Assembly (NCBI RefSeq): GCF_010723735.1
Contig: NZ_BLLB01000002.1
Coordinates: 4,402,001 to 4,466,000, forward strand
Direction: 5' to 3'
From: Mycolicibacterium hippocampi
GTDB lineage: Bacteria > Actinomycetota > Actinomycetes > Mycobacteriales > Mycobacteriaceae
Length of the DNA stretch: 64,000 nucleotides
The position numbers were made by a program, and so were the translations under genes. The notes beneath the pieces were generated by a model. The model saw nothing but the letters and a program-made list of their open reading frames with translations. It did no database searches and was not told the origin of the DNA. Numbering within the stretch: the stretch's first letter is position 1; each line of letters starts with the position of its first letter. Positions 25,501 through 35,800 of this stretch are shown piece after piece.

Positions 25501-27765
25501 GGCATGGAACTTGTCGGCGACCTCGCCGGGCAGTGCTTCGCCGCCGATCGGCACCCGCTGCAGGGTGCGCCACTGGTTGACGCCGGGAAGCGACAGGAAC
25601 AACCCCAGCAGCGAAGGCACGAAATGCATTGCGGTGATGCCCTCGTCGCGCAGCAGATCGGTGAGGTAGCCGATGTCGCGCAGCCCGTCGGGACGATGGA
25701 TCACCAACCGGGCACCGCACGCCAGGGTGCCGAACACCTCGGCGATGGACACGTCGAAGCTCGGCGAGGCCACCTGCAGCAACCGGTCGCTCGCGTCGAC
25801 CTGGTAGTCGCCCTTGAACCAGACGAAGTACTCGGCGACGGGCCGGTGCGGCACCGGAACCCCCTTGGGCAGACCGGTGGATCCGGAGGTGTAGATGAGA
25901 TAGGCGGTGTTCTCCGGACGCAGCGGACGCACCCGCTCGGTATCGGTGGGGTTGTCGCAACGGTACCCGTCCAGTCCCGACACAGGCTCCCGGACAACCT
26001 GTTTCGCGTCACAATCGCCGAGGATGAAGTCCAGTCGGTCCTGCGGATACGTCGGGTCGATCGGCAGATACACCGCACCGGCCTTGAGCACACCGAGCGC
26101 CGTGACGACGAGTTCGGGTGACTTGTCGAGCAGCACCGCAACCCGGTCCTCGGTGCCGACGCCCTGCCCGATCAGCCGGTGCGCGACCCGGTTCGCCTGT
26201 TCGTTGACCTCCCGGTAGGTGTAGTGGCGCCCTTCGTACACCACCGCCGTCGCCTCGGGGGTGCGTGCGACCTGCGCCTCGACCAGGTCGCACAGGGTCG
26301 CCGGCGGGGTGTCGAACACTTCGCCGTGAGACATCTGCCGCAGCCATGCGGTGTCGGCGGCACCCATCAGGTGCAGATGACTCAGGGTGGTGTCCGGATC
26401 GGCCAGCGCACTGTCGAGCAGCACGATGAAATGGTCGAGGAGCTGCCTGGCGAGCTTAGGCTCGAAGATCTCCACCAGGTGCTCGAGTTCGACGAGGATC
26501 GCCGATGCGTCGAACTCGACCATCAGACCCAGTGGCAGGTGGGTCAGGTGGGCGCGCAGTTCGGCGCGTTCGCAGTGCACCCCTGCCGGGGTGAAGCCGT
26601 ATCGGTCCGGGCCGCGGAACCCGAAGCTGACCCGGGTCATCCGTTCGGTGCCGTGGCGCCGGTCGGGGTTGAGTTCGCGCACCATTCGGTCCAGGCCGAC
26701 GCGCTGGTGGGCGAACGCGCCGAGCGCGGTCTCGGTGGTCTCGGCCAGGAACTGCCGGAAGGTGACCTCCGACCGCGGCCGCATCCGCATCGCCACCGTG
26801 TTGCCGAAGTAACCGATGACGTCCTCGGCGTCGCCAGTGCGATTGAGCACCGGGGTGGCCACCAGGAAGTCGTCGGCGTGGCTGTAGCGGTGCACGAGCA
26901 CCCCGAAGACGGCCAGCAGCACCGCATACGGGGTCGCCCCCGCGTCGTTGGCCAGCTCCGTCACCCGGGCGGCGACATCGGCGTCGAGGCGCACCGTGGC
27001 GCGCTGCGACCGCCAGCTCGTCGGCACCGCCGAACCCGTCGGGCCGGGCAGCTCGAGTGGCTCGGGCGGGTCGGCCATCACCGCGCGCCAGTACTCCACG
27101 TCCGCCTCGTCGGAGGCGGTGCCGGTGACGACGGCGGGAGGCGCGGGCGCCAGCTGCGCCCCGTCGTAGGCGCGGGTCAGGTCGGTGAAGAACACCTCCC
27201 ACGATCCGTCGTCCCAGGCGATGTGATGGGCGACCAGCAGCATCACCAGCTCCGTTGGGCCGGTGCGGATCACGGTGATCCGCAACGGCGCCTCGGTGCC
27301 GAGGTCGAACGGCGCGGCGAACTCGCGCTGCGCCAGCACCTCGAGCCGGAGCTGGCGGGCCCGCTCGGACAGTTCCGACAGGTCGTGCTCCGCCCACCCC
27401 GGCTCCAGGCCGGGGTGCACGGTCGGAACGGGGACCCCGGTGTCGATGCCGGAATCGGTGACCTCGGTGCTGTACGTGGTGCGAAGCACGCTGTGCCGCC
27501 GCGCAACTGCGTTGACGGCCTCATGCAGCCGGGCCAGATCGACGTCGCCGGTGAGACGGTAGGACAGGCAGACGTTGAGCAGCGCGCCGCTGGGGTCGGC
27601 GGCGTGGACGAACCACATCCGCAGCTGACCCTCGGACAGTGCCGGGGTGTCGGCCGCGGTGTCCGCCGGCGCTGCGGCGTCACGGAGGCCGCGCTCCTGG
27701 AGCCTGCGGCGCAACAGCTCCAGTCGCTGCTCGTCCAGCCGTGCTCCGGCGTCGATGTCAGTCAC
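22519..27765 (-). CDS. mbtE: Mycobactin nonribosomal peptide synthetase MbtE (C-A-PCP-C-[A remnant]-PCP)
   Basis: 1748 residues. Domains: condensation 1 (HHIAWDDGS at about 182), adenylation (YTSGSTGLPKG at about 628), carrier (DLGGHSLLATKL at about 1013), condensation 2 (HHIAGDHWS at about 1212), then only the tail end of an adenylation domain (YLSGGPFSAACWHRPDD and LYRTGDRARWDDDGRLEIVG near 1600) and a second carrier (GLGGDSVLAVQL at about 1670). The core adenylation motifs are missing from that second unit, so it cannot activate its own amino acid. MbtE incorporates the internal N6-hydroxylysine. It starts 8 bases inside the mbtD end. Confidence 0.94.
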   Translation of the reverse strand: MTDIDAGARLDEQRLELLRRRLQERGLRDAAAPADTAADTPALSEGQLRMWFVHAADPSGALLNVCLSYRLTGDVDLARLHEAVNAVARRHSVLRTTYSTEVTDSGIDTGVPVPTVHPGLEPGWAEHDLSELSERARQLRLEVLAQREFAAPFDLGTEAPLRITVIRTGPTELVMLLVAHHIAWDDGSWEVFFTDLTRAYDGAQLAPAPPAVVTGTASDEADVEYWRAVMADPPEPLELPGPTGSAVPTSWRSQRATVRLDADVAARVTELANDAGATPYAVLLAVFGVLVHRYSHADDFLVATPVLNRTGDAEDVIGYFGNTVAMRMRPRSEVTFRQFLAETTETALGAFAHQRVGLDRMVRELNPDRRHGTERMTRVSFGFRGPDRYGFTPAGVHCERAELRAHLTHLPLGLMVEFDASAILVELEHLVEIFEPKLARQLLDHFIVLLDSALADPDTTLSHLHLMGAADTAWLRQMSHGEVFDTPPATLCDLVEAQVARTPEATAVVYEGRHYTYREVNEQANRVAHRLIGQGVGTEDRVAVLLDKSPELVVTALGVLKAGAVYLPIDPTYPQDRLDFILGDCDAKQVVREPVSGLDGYRCDNPTDTERVRPLRPENTAYLIYTSGSTGLPKGVPVPHRPVAEYFVWFKGDYQVDASDRLLQVASPSFDVSIAEVFGTLACGARLVIHRPDGLRDIGYLTDLLRDEGITAMHFVPSLLGLFLSLPGVNQWRTLQRVPIGGEALPGEVADKFHATFDALLHNFYGPTETVINASRFKVEGRQGTRIVPIGKPKINTTLHLLDDALQSVPVGSIGEIYIGGTHVARGYHRRPGLTAERFVADPFTPGARMYRSGDLARRNADGDLEFVGRADEQVKIRGFRIELGDVAAAITVDPSVGQAVVVVSDLPHLGKSLVGYLTPADGTTVDVDRVRARVAAALPEYMTPAGYVVVDEIPITAHGKIDREALPAPEMSVDNEFREPAAGTERQLADVFADLLGHDQVGADDSFFDLGGHSLLATKLVAELRSRFGVDVGVRDIFELGTVARLATHIDALTAGETGSARPRLVARSHDGPAPLSSSQLRSWFGYRIEGPTPINNIPFAARLSGPVDVDAFVAAIRDVVDRHAILRTTYREIDGTPYQVVNPPAEVAVRRARGSGEEWLRDELAKERRHAFDLERDWPIRAAVLSVADGGASRSGTGEHVLSLVIHHIAGDHWSGGVLFTDLVTAYRARKAGKQPDWAPLPVQYTDYGAWQVDLLNEEAGIVGPQREYWSRQLEGAPVEAGLPLDFARPRLPSGKGDAVEFSIDGQTRDKLAELCRDLGITEFMLLQAAVAVVLYKAGGGDDVPLGTPVAGRSETELERLVGFFVNFVVLRNDLSGNPTLRDVLRRARDMALSAYSNQDLPFEQIVDAVNPPRTLARNPLFQVVVHVREQLPQRQRIDAETEFTALEPTFDIAQADLSVNFLAGEESDGAAERAGYRGHLIYRPELYTRRTVERLAGWLSRVIAAFAENPDRTVGDVEILAAEEQQRILGQWSTAAGPAQVYVLDADLTPVPVGVLGDLYLSGGPFSAACWHRPDDPAARLVPGPFRNVPGARLYRTGDRARWDDDGRLEIVGGEIRAGAAVEIPPDTPDVAWEAPGTDTERALAELLSDLLGAENVGRHDDFFGLGGDSVLAVQLAARARDAGMELTARMVFEHPAVAELAAAVDSGAGGGSAVVAEDTHHAPMSASGLSEDELSELTAAWSTG

Positions 27766-30754
27766 GCGAAGATTCCACCTTCTCTGAGAGTTCTGCTATC
27801 AAGTCGGTAGCGGTGATCCCGCCGAGCAGTCTCGCCAGCGGGACGGTGTGCCCGGTCAGCCGTTTCAACCGCTTCCGCAGGTCCAGCGCCAGCAACGAAT
27901 CGACGCCGAGGTCGAACAGCGACGAGTCGAGGTCCAGCAGGTCGGCCTCGACGTCGAGCACGGCGGCAAGCTGACTGCGCACCGCGGCCGGGGCGGTCGT
28001 CGCCTCGCCGTCGCCGACCATCTCGTCGGGACTGGCCGCCGGAGCCACCAGTCCGGGGAGTCCGGCGCCTCCGGTGTCCGGGCCTCCGAAGAACATCTGC
28101 AGCCGGACCGGGTCGGCCGCAAGCACCAGTGGGTCTTCTCGGTAGTCGTGCAAACCGGCGGCCACGGCGAGTCCGGGTGACATCTGGCGCAGCCCGGTGC
28201 GTTCGACGCGCGCGATCTCGGCCGCGTCGACGATGCCGCTACCCTCCCACAGACCCCACCGCACGGCGGTGCAATGGTGTCCATCGGCACGCAGCCGGGC
28301 GGCCATCACGTCGAGCATCCGGTTCGCGGCGGCGTAGGCCGCCACTCCTTTGCCTCCCCACACACCGGTCACCGACGAGCACAACATGATTCGCGCATCG
28401 GTGGCCAGCGGCCACAGTTTGGTGAACCGCGCAAGTCCTGCGAGCTTCGCCGCGGACATGTCGACCAGCGACCTACCGGTGATGCCCGAGCGATCGGCGA
28501 ACGATGCGATTCCGGCTGCGTGGATCACCAGGGTCGCCGCGCCGCCGGCATGCGCGACAGCGGCACCGGCGAGCTGGTCGGCGTCGGTGATGTCGCAACG
28601 GGGCGCGACGATCTCGGCGCCGTGCTGCGCGCTGAGATCGGCCAGCACCGCGGGATCGCCGCCGCGGCGACTGAGCAGCACGATGCGCCTGGCGCCGCGG
28701 TCGGCCAGGGTGCGCGCGAAGTTCAGCCCGATCGCACCCGAGCCGCCGGTGATCACGACGTTGTCCAGTACGCCGGAGTTCGCCGGCCACGGCGATGCCG
28801 ACGAGGCGTCCTCGCCGAGAGTCCGCCGATAGACGGCGGGGCCTGACGGCTCCCGACGGACCGCCAACTCGCCGGTCTCCCGCAGCGCCACATCCACCAC
28901 CGCGGCGAGCAGCGATACCGGGTCCTGCGCGGGCAGGTCCACGTGGTGGAAGCTCTGGTCGGCGAACTCGAAGCCGAGGCTGCGGTGCATCGCCGCCACG
29001 GCGGCCTGGCCGGGGTCGGGGACCGGATCGGTTTCTGCGACCGTTTCGGCGCCCACGGTGACCAGCCAGACGTCGCGGCATCGGGGACCGAAAGCGTCGA
29101 CATAGTCCAGCAGGCCGGCGTCGATCCGGTCGGCCAGATCGGAGACCACTCCGGCGATGTCGGTCGACGCCGGCGGAAACGCCACGGCGAGCACCACTTC
29201 GGCGGCGGCCGCGTCGGTGAGCGCTGCGCCGTCGCAGGAGTCGACGACGTCCCGCAGCGCTGAGACGAGCGGCCCGTCGTGCTGCAGGCCGAGGACCGCC
29301 ACCGACCGTGTCGTCCCGGCGGGGTGCGTGCGTGGCAGGTGTTGCCGCCACCTCTCGGCGACGACGGTCAGTGACGGTGCCGGCGGAAGCGGCTCCGCTG
29401 TGGCCCAGAGGTGTTCGGAGCGCATCGGTGCGCCGGGGAAGCCGCGCAGCGGTTCGGGCCGCCCGTCGAGCAGGTCGGCCCACCGATACCCGGGATCGGC
29501 GACCGCAGCGGCGGTGATGTTGGCTGCCAGGCAGTCGGCGATCGGCTGGTCACGGTGGCCCGAACCCACCACCACTGCCGGGTCGGCGCCTTTTTCGGCA
29601 GCGCGTTCGGCGGCGTCCTCGACGGCGAACAGCAACGACGGGTGCGCCGACATCTCGACGAATGTCCCTGCACCTCCGGCGATCGCAGACTGTGCTGCCC
29701 GGTCGAAGCGAATTGTGTTGCGCAGGTTGGCATACCAGTAGGGGCCGAAATCGGTGCCCGCCGCCACCAGGGCACCGGTGGCCGAGCCGATGAATTGCAC
29801 CGCCGAGTCTCCGAACCCGGCGTGCGGCAGCCGGCGCAACAGCTCGTCGCGCTGGGGATCCATGGCGCTGGTGTGGGCCGGGAAGCTCATCGCGAGCTCG
29901 CGGGCGAACAGCCCCCGCGCGGTGGCGGCCGCTACCACCGACCCGATGGCGTCCCTGTCTCCGGCCACCGCAACAGATTCCGAGGCGTTCACCGCCGAGA
30001 GCTCCAACCAGCCTGCGGTGGCGTCGATCAGTTCGGCGGCCCGCGCCGGGTCCACGCCCAGCACCGCCACGCCGTTGCGGCCGGGGATGGCCTCGATCGC
30101 GTGCGCCCGCGCGGCGATCACGGCGATCGCGTCATCGAGGGTGATGACCTCGGCCGCGTAGCCGGCGGCGACCTCGCCCAGGCTGTGCCCGAGCGTCAGG
30201 TCCGGCACGATGCCGCAAGACCGCCACACCGAGGCCAGCGCGACCGAGTGGACGAACTGTGCGCCCTGCAGTTCCAGCTGGGACACCGTGTCGGTTTCGG
30301 TGTCGGCGCCCGCGTCGATGGTCAGGAACGCCAGCGGCGAAGGCAGTCCCGCAGCCAGGAACGCCGCATCGAGTCGGTCTGCCTCGGCGCGGTACCCGGG
30401 CACCGACCGGTACGCGTCGGCGCCCATCCCCGGCCACTGACTTCCCTGTCCGGGGAACACGAATGCGGTGCGCGCGGCGGTGCGGCGTCCGCAGCGTTCG
30501 ACGAGCGGGTGGGGTCGCCCTTCGGCGACGGCCCACAGTCCGGCGGCGAGCTCGTCACGGTCGGCGGCCCTGATGACCGCACGGTGGCGCCGTACCCGCC
30601 TGGTGGCGATCAGTTGTGCAGCGACCTGCGCGACCTCACACCGGTGTCGGTCCAGATAGCCCGCGAGCGCCGTTGCGTCGGCGCCGAGCAAGCTTTTGTC
30701 GTGCGCGCTCAGCAGCACCGCCACGCGGCCATCGGGCAACCGGCTCGACACCAT
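27758..30754 (-). CDS. mbtD: Mycobactin polyketide synthase MbtD (AT-KR-ACP)
   Basis: 998 residues from ATG 30754. Acyltransferase: FPGQGSQWPGMG near 100 and active Ser191 in GHSLGE. Ketoreductase: ITGGSGAIGLNFARTLADRGARR near 670 with SSVTGVWGGKGVAAYAAAN. Carrier: LGVDSLLALDLRKRL near 948. There is no ketosynthase; that is the separate MbtC. Together they form one split module that makes the beta-hydroxy acid linker of mycobactin. Starts on a TGATG shared with the mbtC stop. The longer frame to 30871 is discarded because it runs inside mbtC. Confidence 0.94.
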   Translation of the reverse strand: MVSSRLPDGRVAVLLSAHDKSLLGADATALAGYLDRHRCEVAQVAAQLIATRRVRRHRAVIRAADRDELAAGLWAVAEGRPHPLVERCGRRTAARTAFVFPGQGSQWPGMGADAYRSVPGYRAEADRLDAAFLAAGLPSPLAFLTIDAGADTETDTVSQLELQGAQFVHSVALASVWRSCGIVPDLTLGHSLGEVAAGYAAEVITLDDAIAVIAARAHAIEAIPGRNGVAVLGVDPARAAELIDATAGWLELSAVNASESVAVAGDRDAIGSVVAAATARGLFARELAMSFPAHTSAMDPQRDELLRRLPHAGFGDSAVQFIGSATGALVAAGTDFGPYWYANLRNTIRFDRAAQSAIAGGAGTFVEMSAHPSLLFAVEDAAERAAEKGADPAVVVGSGHRDQPIADCLAANITAAAVADPGYRWADLLDGRPEPLRGFPGAPMRSEHLWATAEPLPPAPSLTVVAERWRQHLPRTHPAGTTRSVAVLGLQHDGPLVSALRDVVDSCDGAALTDAAAAEVVLAVAFPPASTDIAGVVSDLADRIDAGLLDYVDAFGPRCRDVWLVTVGAETVAETDPVPDPGQAAVAAMHRSLGFEFADQSFHHVDLPAQDPVSLLAAVVDVALRETGELAVRREPSGPAVYRRTLGEDASSASPWPANSGVLDNVVITGGSGAIGLNFARTLADRGARRIVLLSRRGGDPAVLADLSAQHGAEIVAPRCDITDADQLAGAAVAHAGGAATLVIHAAGIASFADRSGITGRSLVDMSAAKLAGLARFTKLWPLATDARIMLCSSVTGVWGGKGVAAYAAANRMLDVMAARLRADGHHCTAVRWGLWEGSGIVDAAEIARVERTGLRQMSPGLAVAAGLHDYREDPLVLAADPVRLQMFFGGPDTGGAGLPGLVAPAASPDEMVGDGEATTAPAAVRSQLAAVLDVEADLLDLDSSLFDLGVDSLLALDLRKRLKRLTGHTVPLARLLGGITATDLIAELSEKVESSRD

Positions 30755-32067
30755 CAGGCCGCGCTGCCTTCCGCCGCGTGCGCGGGTACCGCGACCACGA
30801 CATGGGTGTTGGTGCCGCTCATCCCGAACGCCGACACCGCCGCGAGCCGGACACCGTTCACCGCGGGCCATGGTGTCGACTTGTCGGCGAGGCGCAGACC
30901 TTGTCCGTCCCAGTCGATCTCGGTGCTGCGATCGTCGACGTGCAGGGTCGCGGGCACGGTGGCGTGTTCGGCGGACAGCAGCACCTTGGCCAGCCCGAGC
31001 GCGCCCGCGGCGGCCTGGGTGTGTCCGACGTTGGACTTGACCGACCCCAGGAACGGCCCGTTGCCGGGGGTGCCGGCGCCGTAGGTCGCGGCCAGCGAGT
31101 TCAGCTCGACGCGGTCACCGAGGCGGGTGCCCGTGCCGTGGCCTTCCACCATGCCCACCTCGTCGACGTCGACGTCGGCCGCGCTGAGCGCCCGCTGGAA
31201 CAACCGGACCTGCGCGTCCTGGCTGGGAGCCGTCAGCCCCACCGACCTTCCGTCGGAGTTGACGCAGCTGGCGCGCACCTCGGCGAGGATGCGGCGGTGC
31301 TCCCGCCGCGCCGCCGACCTGCGCTGCAGGACGAACATCGCGGCGCCTTCGGCCCACACGGTGCCGCTGGCATGGGCGCTGTAGGGCCGGCAGTGACCGT
31401 CGTCGGACAGTGCGTGTTGCTTGGAGAACTCCACAAAGTACCCGGGCGAGCCCATCACACAGACCCCGCCGGCCAGCGCCAGGTCGCAGTCGCCGGACCG
31501 CAGTCCCTGCACGGCGACGTGGAACGCGGACAGCGCCGACGAACACGACGTGTCGACGGTCATCGCGGGTCCTGCCAGCCCGAGCGTGTACGCGATGCGT
31601 CCGGAGATCACGCCCAGCGAGGTCCCGGTGATGAGATGGCCGCTGTGATGGGAGAATTCGGCCATCGCCGGTCCGTACCGCATGTCGGAGGCCCCGACGT
31701 AGCAGCCGACGTCGTGTCCGGACAGATCGTCGGGGTTGATGGCGGCGTCCTCCAGCGCGTGCCAGGCGACCCGCAGGGCGACCCGCTGCTGCGGATCCAT
31801 CGCGATGGCCTCACGCCGGGATATCCCGAAGAACTCCGGGTCGAACGATCCCGCAGCGGAGAGGAACCCGCCGAGATCGTGGATGCGTTTGAAACCGTCC
31901 CGGCGCGACCCGTCGAGTAGGTCGCGGATCGACCAGCCCCGGTCCTCGGGGAACGGCCCGAGCGCCTCGCGCTGCTCGGCGAGCAGGGTCCAGTAGTCGT
32001 CGGTGTTGTCGACTCCCCCGGGTGCCTCCAGCGCCATCCCGACGACGACTACCGGGTCGTCGGTCAT
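30754..32067 (-). CDS. mbtC: Mycobactin ketosynthase MbtC
   Basis: 437 residues: a free-standing type I ketosynthase. The active cysteine is Cys175 (DTSCSSALS); the two histidines are in EGHGTGTRLGD and SVKSNVGHTQAAAG. It supplies the missing condensation step for MbtD. The start overlaps the thioesterase stop by 4 bases (ATGA). The order thioesterase-mbtC-mbtD keeps the whole linker-forming unit together. Confidence 0.95.
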   Translation of the reverse strand: MTDDPVVVVGMALEAPGGVDNTDDYWTLLAEQREALGPFPEDRGWSIRDLLDGSRRDGFKRIHDLGGFLSAAGSFDPEFFGISRREAIAMDPQQRVALRVAWHALEDAAINPDDLSGHDVGCYVGASDMRYGPAMAEFSHHSGHLITGTSLGVISGRIAYTLGLAGPAMTVDTSCSSALSAFHVAVQGLRSGDCDLALAGGVCVMGSPGYFVEFSKQHALSDDGHCRPYSAHASGTVWAEGAAMFVLQRRSAARREHRRILAEVRASCVNSDGRSVGLTAPSQDAQVRLFQRALSAADVDVDEVGMVEGHGTGTRLGDRVELNSLAATYGAGTPGNGPFLGSVKSNVGHTQAAAGALGLAKVLLSAEHATVPATLHVDDRSTEIDWDGQGLRLADKSTPWPAVNGVRLAAVSAFGMSGTNTHVVVAVPAHAAEGSAA

Positions 32068-32807
32068 GTGCAGCTCACCAGTTCGGCAACTTCGTCGAGG
32101 TGGTCACCGACGTAGAAGTGGCCACCGTCGAAGACCGTGAAGGTGAACGCGGCATCGGTGTGGAACTCCCACTGACGCAACAGGTCCTGCTCGACGCGGT
32201 GGTCGTCCCGGCCGCCGACGGCGTGGATGTCGGCGTGGATTCGGACGTGTCGATCGCAGGTGTAGCGGTTGAACGCCTGGTAGTCGGCGCGGACCGCGGG
32301 AAGCAGCAGTTCCAGGAAGTCCTCGTCGTCGAGCAGGCTCGCGTCGGTTCCACCGAGGTCGACGATGTCGGCCAGCAGTTCGCGGTCGGTGGTGGGCACC
32401 GGGCGCGAGCCGGCGACCGTCGAGGGGGCCTGGCTCGCCGAGGCCCACAGCTCCCGGACGGTGCCACCGTGGTTCTCGGCGATCCGGGTGAACTCGAACC
32501 CGACGAGCGCGCCCATGCAGTGCCCGAACAGTCGCAGTGGCCCGAGCCGCGCCCAGTCCGCGGCAGCGAAGATCTCGGCAGCCATCCCGCCGACGGTTTC
32601 GGGTGCCGGGTCGGCCAGCCGCTCGCCGCGTTGCGGATACTGCACGAGGTAGGTGTCGACACCGCGGGCCGCCAGCGCCAGCGCGAAGGTGCGGTAGGCC
32701 GCGGCGGCGCCGCCGGCGTGGGGGAACACGAGCGTCGCGGTTCCGCGCTCACCGGGAAACCGCTTGATCCACGGCTTGAGATCGACTCGGCTTTGCTCGC
32801 CGATCAT
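32064..32807 (-). CDS. mbtT: Stand-alone thioesterase MbtT with a cysteine nucleophile
   Basis: 247 residues, alpha/beta hydrolase of the type II thioesterase class that clears or releases carrier-bound intermediates. FPHAGGAAAAYRTFA opens the fold. The nucleophile elbow reads GHCMG: Cys97 instead of the usual Ser. Asp201 (GGRDD) and His230 (GGHFY) complete the triad. In M. tuberculosis a thioesterase domain is fused to the end of MbtB; here it is a separate gene, starting inside the mbtB stop (ATGA). TGC for Cys97 was checked on the reverse strand around 32515. The symbol follows the name used in other mycobacteria. Confidence 0.88.
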   Translation of the reverse strand: MIGEQSRVDLKPWIKRFPGERGTATLVFPHAGGAAAAYRTFALALAARGVDTYLVQYPQRGERLADPAPETVGGMAAEIFAAADWARLGPLRLFGHCMGALVGFEFTRIAENHGGTVRELWASASQAPSTVAGSRPVPTTDRELLADIVDLGGTDASLLDDEDFLELLLPAVRADYQAFNRYTCDRHVRIHADIHAVGGRDDHRVEQDLLRQWEFHTDAAFTFTVFDGGHFYVGDHLDEVAELVSCT

Positions 32808-35800
32808 CGAGCGGGTGCCGAGCTGGTCTCGAGCGCCGACACGACCTCACCGATGTCCATCGCGGTGACCTCCAGGTACAGCTGCGCCACCTCCGCCAAC
32901 CGGTTGTCATCGGTTTCGCGTGCGGTCAGTCGGGCCGCCAGCGCCGCGACGGTGCGGGTGGCGAAGATGTCGGCGACCATCACCGTGGGGGTGTCCAGCC
33001 ACTTCCGGATCCGGGCCACCACCTGGGTGGCCAGCACGGAATCCCCGCCGACGGCGAAGAAGTCGTCGTCGGCGCCGACTCCCGGCCCCGCGTTGTCACG
33101 CCCGAGCACCTCCCCGATGATCCCGGCCAGCGCGGACTCCAGCGGCGTCGACGGAGCACGGTAGCCGACGCCGGCACGGACGTCGGCGGCGTCCAGCCGG
33201 CGCGCCACGGCGACCCGGTCGATCTTGCCTCCCGCGGTGAACGGGATCTTCTCGGCCGGGATGACGAGCTGCGGAATCATGTGCGGGGGAACGAATTCGG
33301 CCATCTCGGAGACAACCGCGTTCGGGTCGACCGCGGCCTTCCCGTCGTCGGCGGTCACGAGCGCGGCCAGCACGTCGCGGCCCCCGTCGACCGTCACCAC
33401 GGCAGCCACCGCGGCGTCGACGCCCGGGACGCGCCGCAGTGCGGCCTCCACCTCGCCGAGTTCGACCCGGTAGCCGCTGATCTTGATCCGGTGATCGGCC
33501 CGCCCCACGAACTCGATGACACCGTCGGGGTGGTAGCGCACCAGGTCACCGGTGCGGTACCAGCGCCTGCCGTGATGGGTGACAAATCGCTCGGTGGTCA
33601 GATCCGGCCGGGCGCAGTAGCCCCGCGCGATCCCGCGGCCACCGACCCACAGTTCACCGGGCACCCAATCGGGACAGTCCCGGCCGTCGGGACCGACGAC
33701 GCGGCATACGTTGTTGGGCAGTGGCACCCCCAGCGGCACCGACGTCCACTGCTCGGGGAGTTCGGCGACCTCACAGATGGTGTTGTGCGTGGCGGTCTCG
33801 GTGGCGCCGCCCAGGCCGGCGAACCGCACCCCGGGAGCCCGGTTGCGCAGCGCACGCACCATCTGCGGCCTCACCCAGTCGCCACCGGTGGGCACCACCC
33901 GTACCGAGGACAGATCGCCGTCGACCTCCAGCAGCATCTCCAGCCAGCCCGGCATGAAGTGCAGCACCGTCACCCGGTGCTGCTCGATCAGCCGCGCCCA
34001 GGCGTCCGGGTCCCGCCGGTCCGCCTCGTCTACGACGACGATCGAGGCACCCGCGCGCAGCGTGGCGAACACGTCGAGCACCGACAGATCGCATTCCAGC
34101 GTCGACAGCGCCAGGCACCGGTCCCGGGGTCCGATCGCGAAGTGCGCGTTGATGAAATCCACGGTGTTCATCGCGGCGGCGTGCGGCATCTCCACACCCT
34201 TGGGCTCTCCGGTCGACCCGGAGGTGAACAGGATGTACGCCAGCTCCTCGGGGTCGACCGCAGCCGGGGTGAACCCGGTCTCGCGGCGCCCCACCCGGAC
34301 CGCTTCGGCGACGGTGAGCCCGCACCGGCCGGGGATGGGCGCGTCGCCGCAGGCCAACACCATGCGCGCGGCGCTGTCTTTGAGCATGCGGTCCGAGCGT
34401 TCGGCGGGGTGGTCGACGCCGACGGGCACGTAGACCGCTCCGGCGGCCGTGATCCCGAGCAGCGCGACGACCTGTTCGAAGTTCTTGGGCCCCATCACCG
34501 CGACCGGGTCACCGCGCCGCACGCCGGCCACGGTCAACGCCGCCGCGACCGCGAGCACCTGCTCACGAAGTTCGCCGTAGGTCAGGTCGCCGTCGCTGCT
34601 GTACACCGCCGGGGCGTCGGGGTGGGCGGCGGCGTGCCGGAAGAAGCCGTCGTGCAACGCGTCCCCGCTGGGCGGGGCCGTCTTCGAGTTGACCCGGTCG
34701 CGCACCGCCTGTTGCGCCGCGGTGACGGCGGGCAGATCGACAGCGTCCCAAGCGCTCTCATCGGTAGCCAGTCGCTCGAGCTCGGCCAGGTGGTGGGCGA
34801 ACATCGCGTCGGCGACACCCGGACGGAACGCGTCTTCGCGAACGTCCCAGTTGATCATCAGGCCTTCGGCCACCGGGGTCGCCTGGGCGTCGAGCAGCAC
34901 CTGCGGCCCCTGTGAGATGGTCCACACCGGCCTGCCGAACTGCGCGGTCACCTCGCCGGCGAACAGGTCGCCGAGGCCCAGCGCGCTGGTGTAGACGAAA
35001 GGCGCCAGCGTCGGGGTGCCGTGGTGTCGGGTCAGGTCGCGAAGCACCGACAAGCCCGAGTAACTGGAGTGCCGCGCCGTGGTGTGCAGGGTCTCCTGCG
35101 CCACCCGTGCCCGTTTGAGCGGGGTGTCGGCATCGCTCAGGTCCAGGTCGAGCATCAGCGACGAGGTGAAGTCGCCCACCAGCTTGTCGACATCGGGATG
35201 AAACTGTTCGCGCCCGAACATGGGCAGGTTCAGCAGGAAACGGCGGCTCGTCGACCACCGCGCCAGGGTGCCGGCGTAGGACGCCGCAACCGCCATCGCC
35301 GGGGTGATGCCGCGGCGGTGCGCCGCGGCGAACAGCGCATCCCGGGTCGCGACGTCGAAGACGTGCCAGCGGCGCGTCCCACGACGCGGATCGGCCTGCT
35401 CGGCGCGCGGGACCAGCGGCAGCGCAGGACCTTCCGGAAGGTGCGGGACCCGCTGCGCCCACCACTGCCGGTCCTCGTCGGACTCCGAGGTCGTCGACGT
35501 CAGCGCGGTGCGGTACTCCCGGTAGGAGTAGCCCAGTTCCGGCAGGTCTCCCCCGCGGTAGAACACCGCGAGGTCGGACATGAAGTTGCGATAGCTGACC
35601 GCGTCGGCGGCTTGCATGTCGAGATCCACGTGCAGGCGGGTGCGGCCGTCGGCCAGCAGCGACAATGAGAGCTCCAGCACCTCGCCGCGCAGCAGCTGGT
35701 GTGACTTCTCGTCGCGGATCTCCTCGAGCCGGCGTTGCGCCTCGGCGACGTCGAGGTCTCGCAGATCGTGGACCTCGACCGGCAGGCCGCGCTCACCGAT

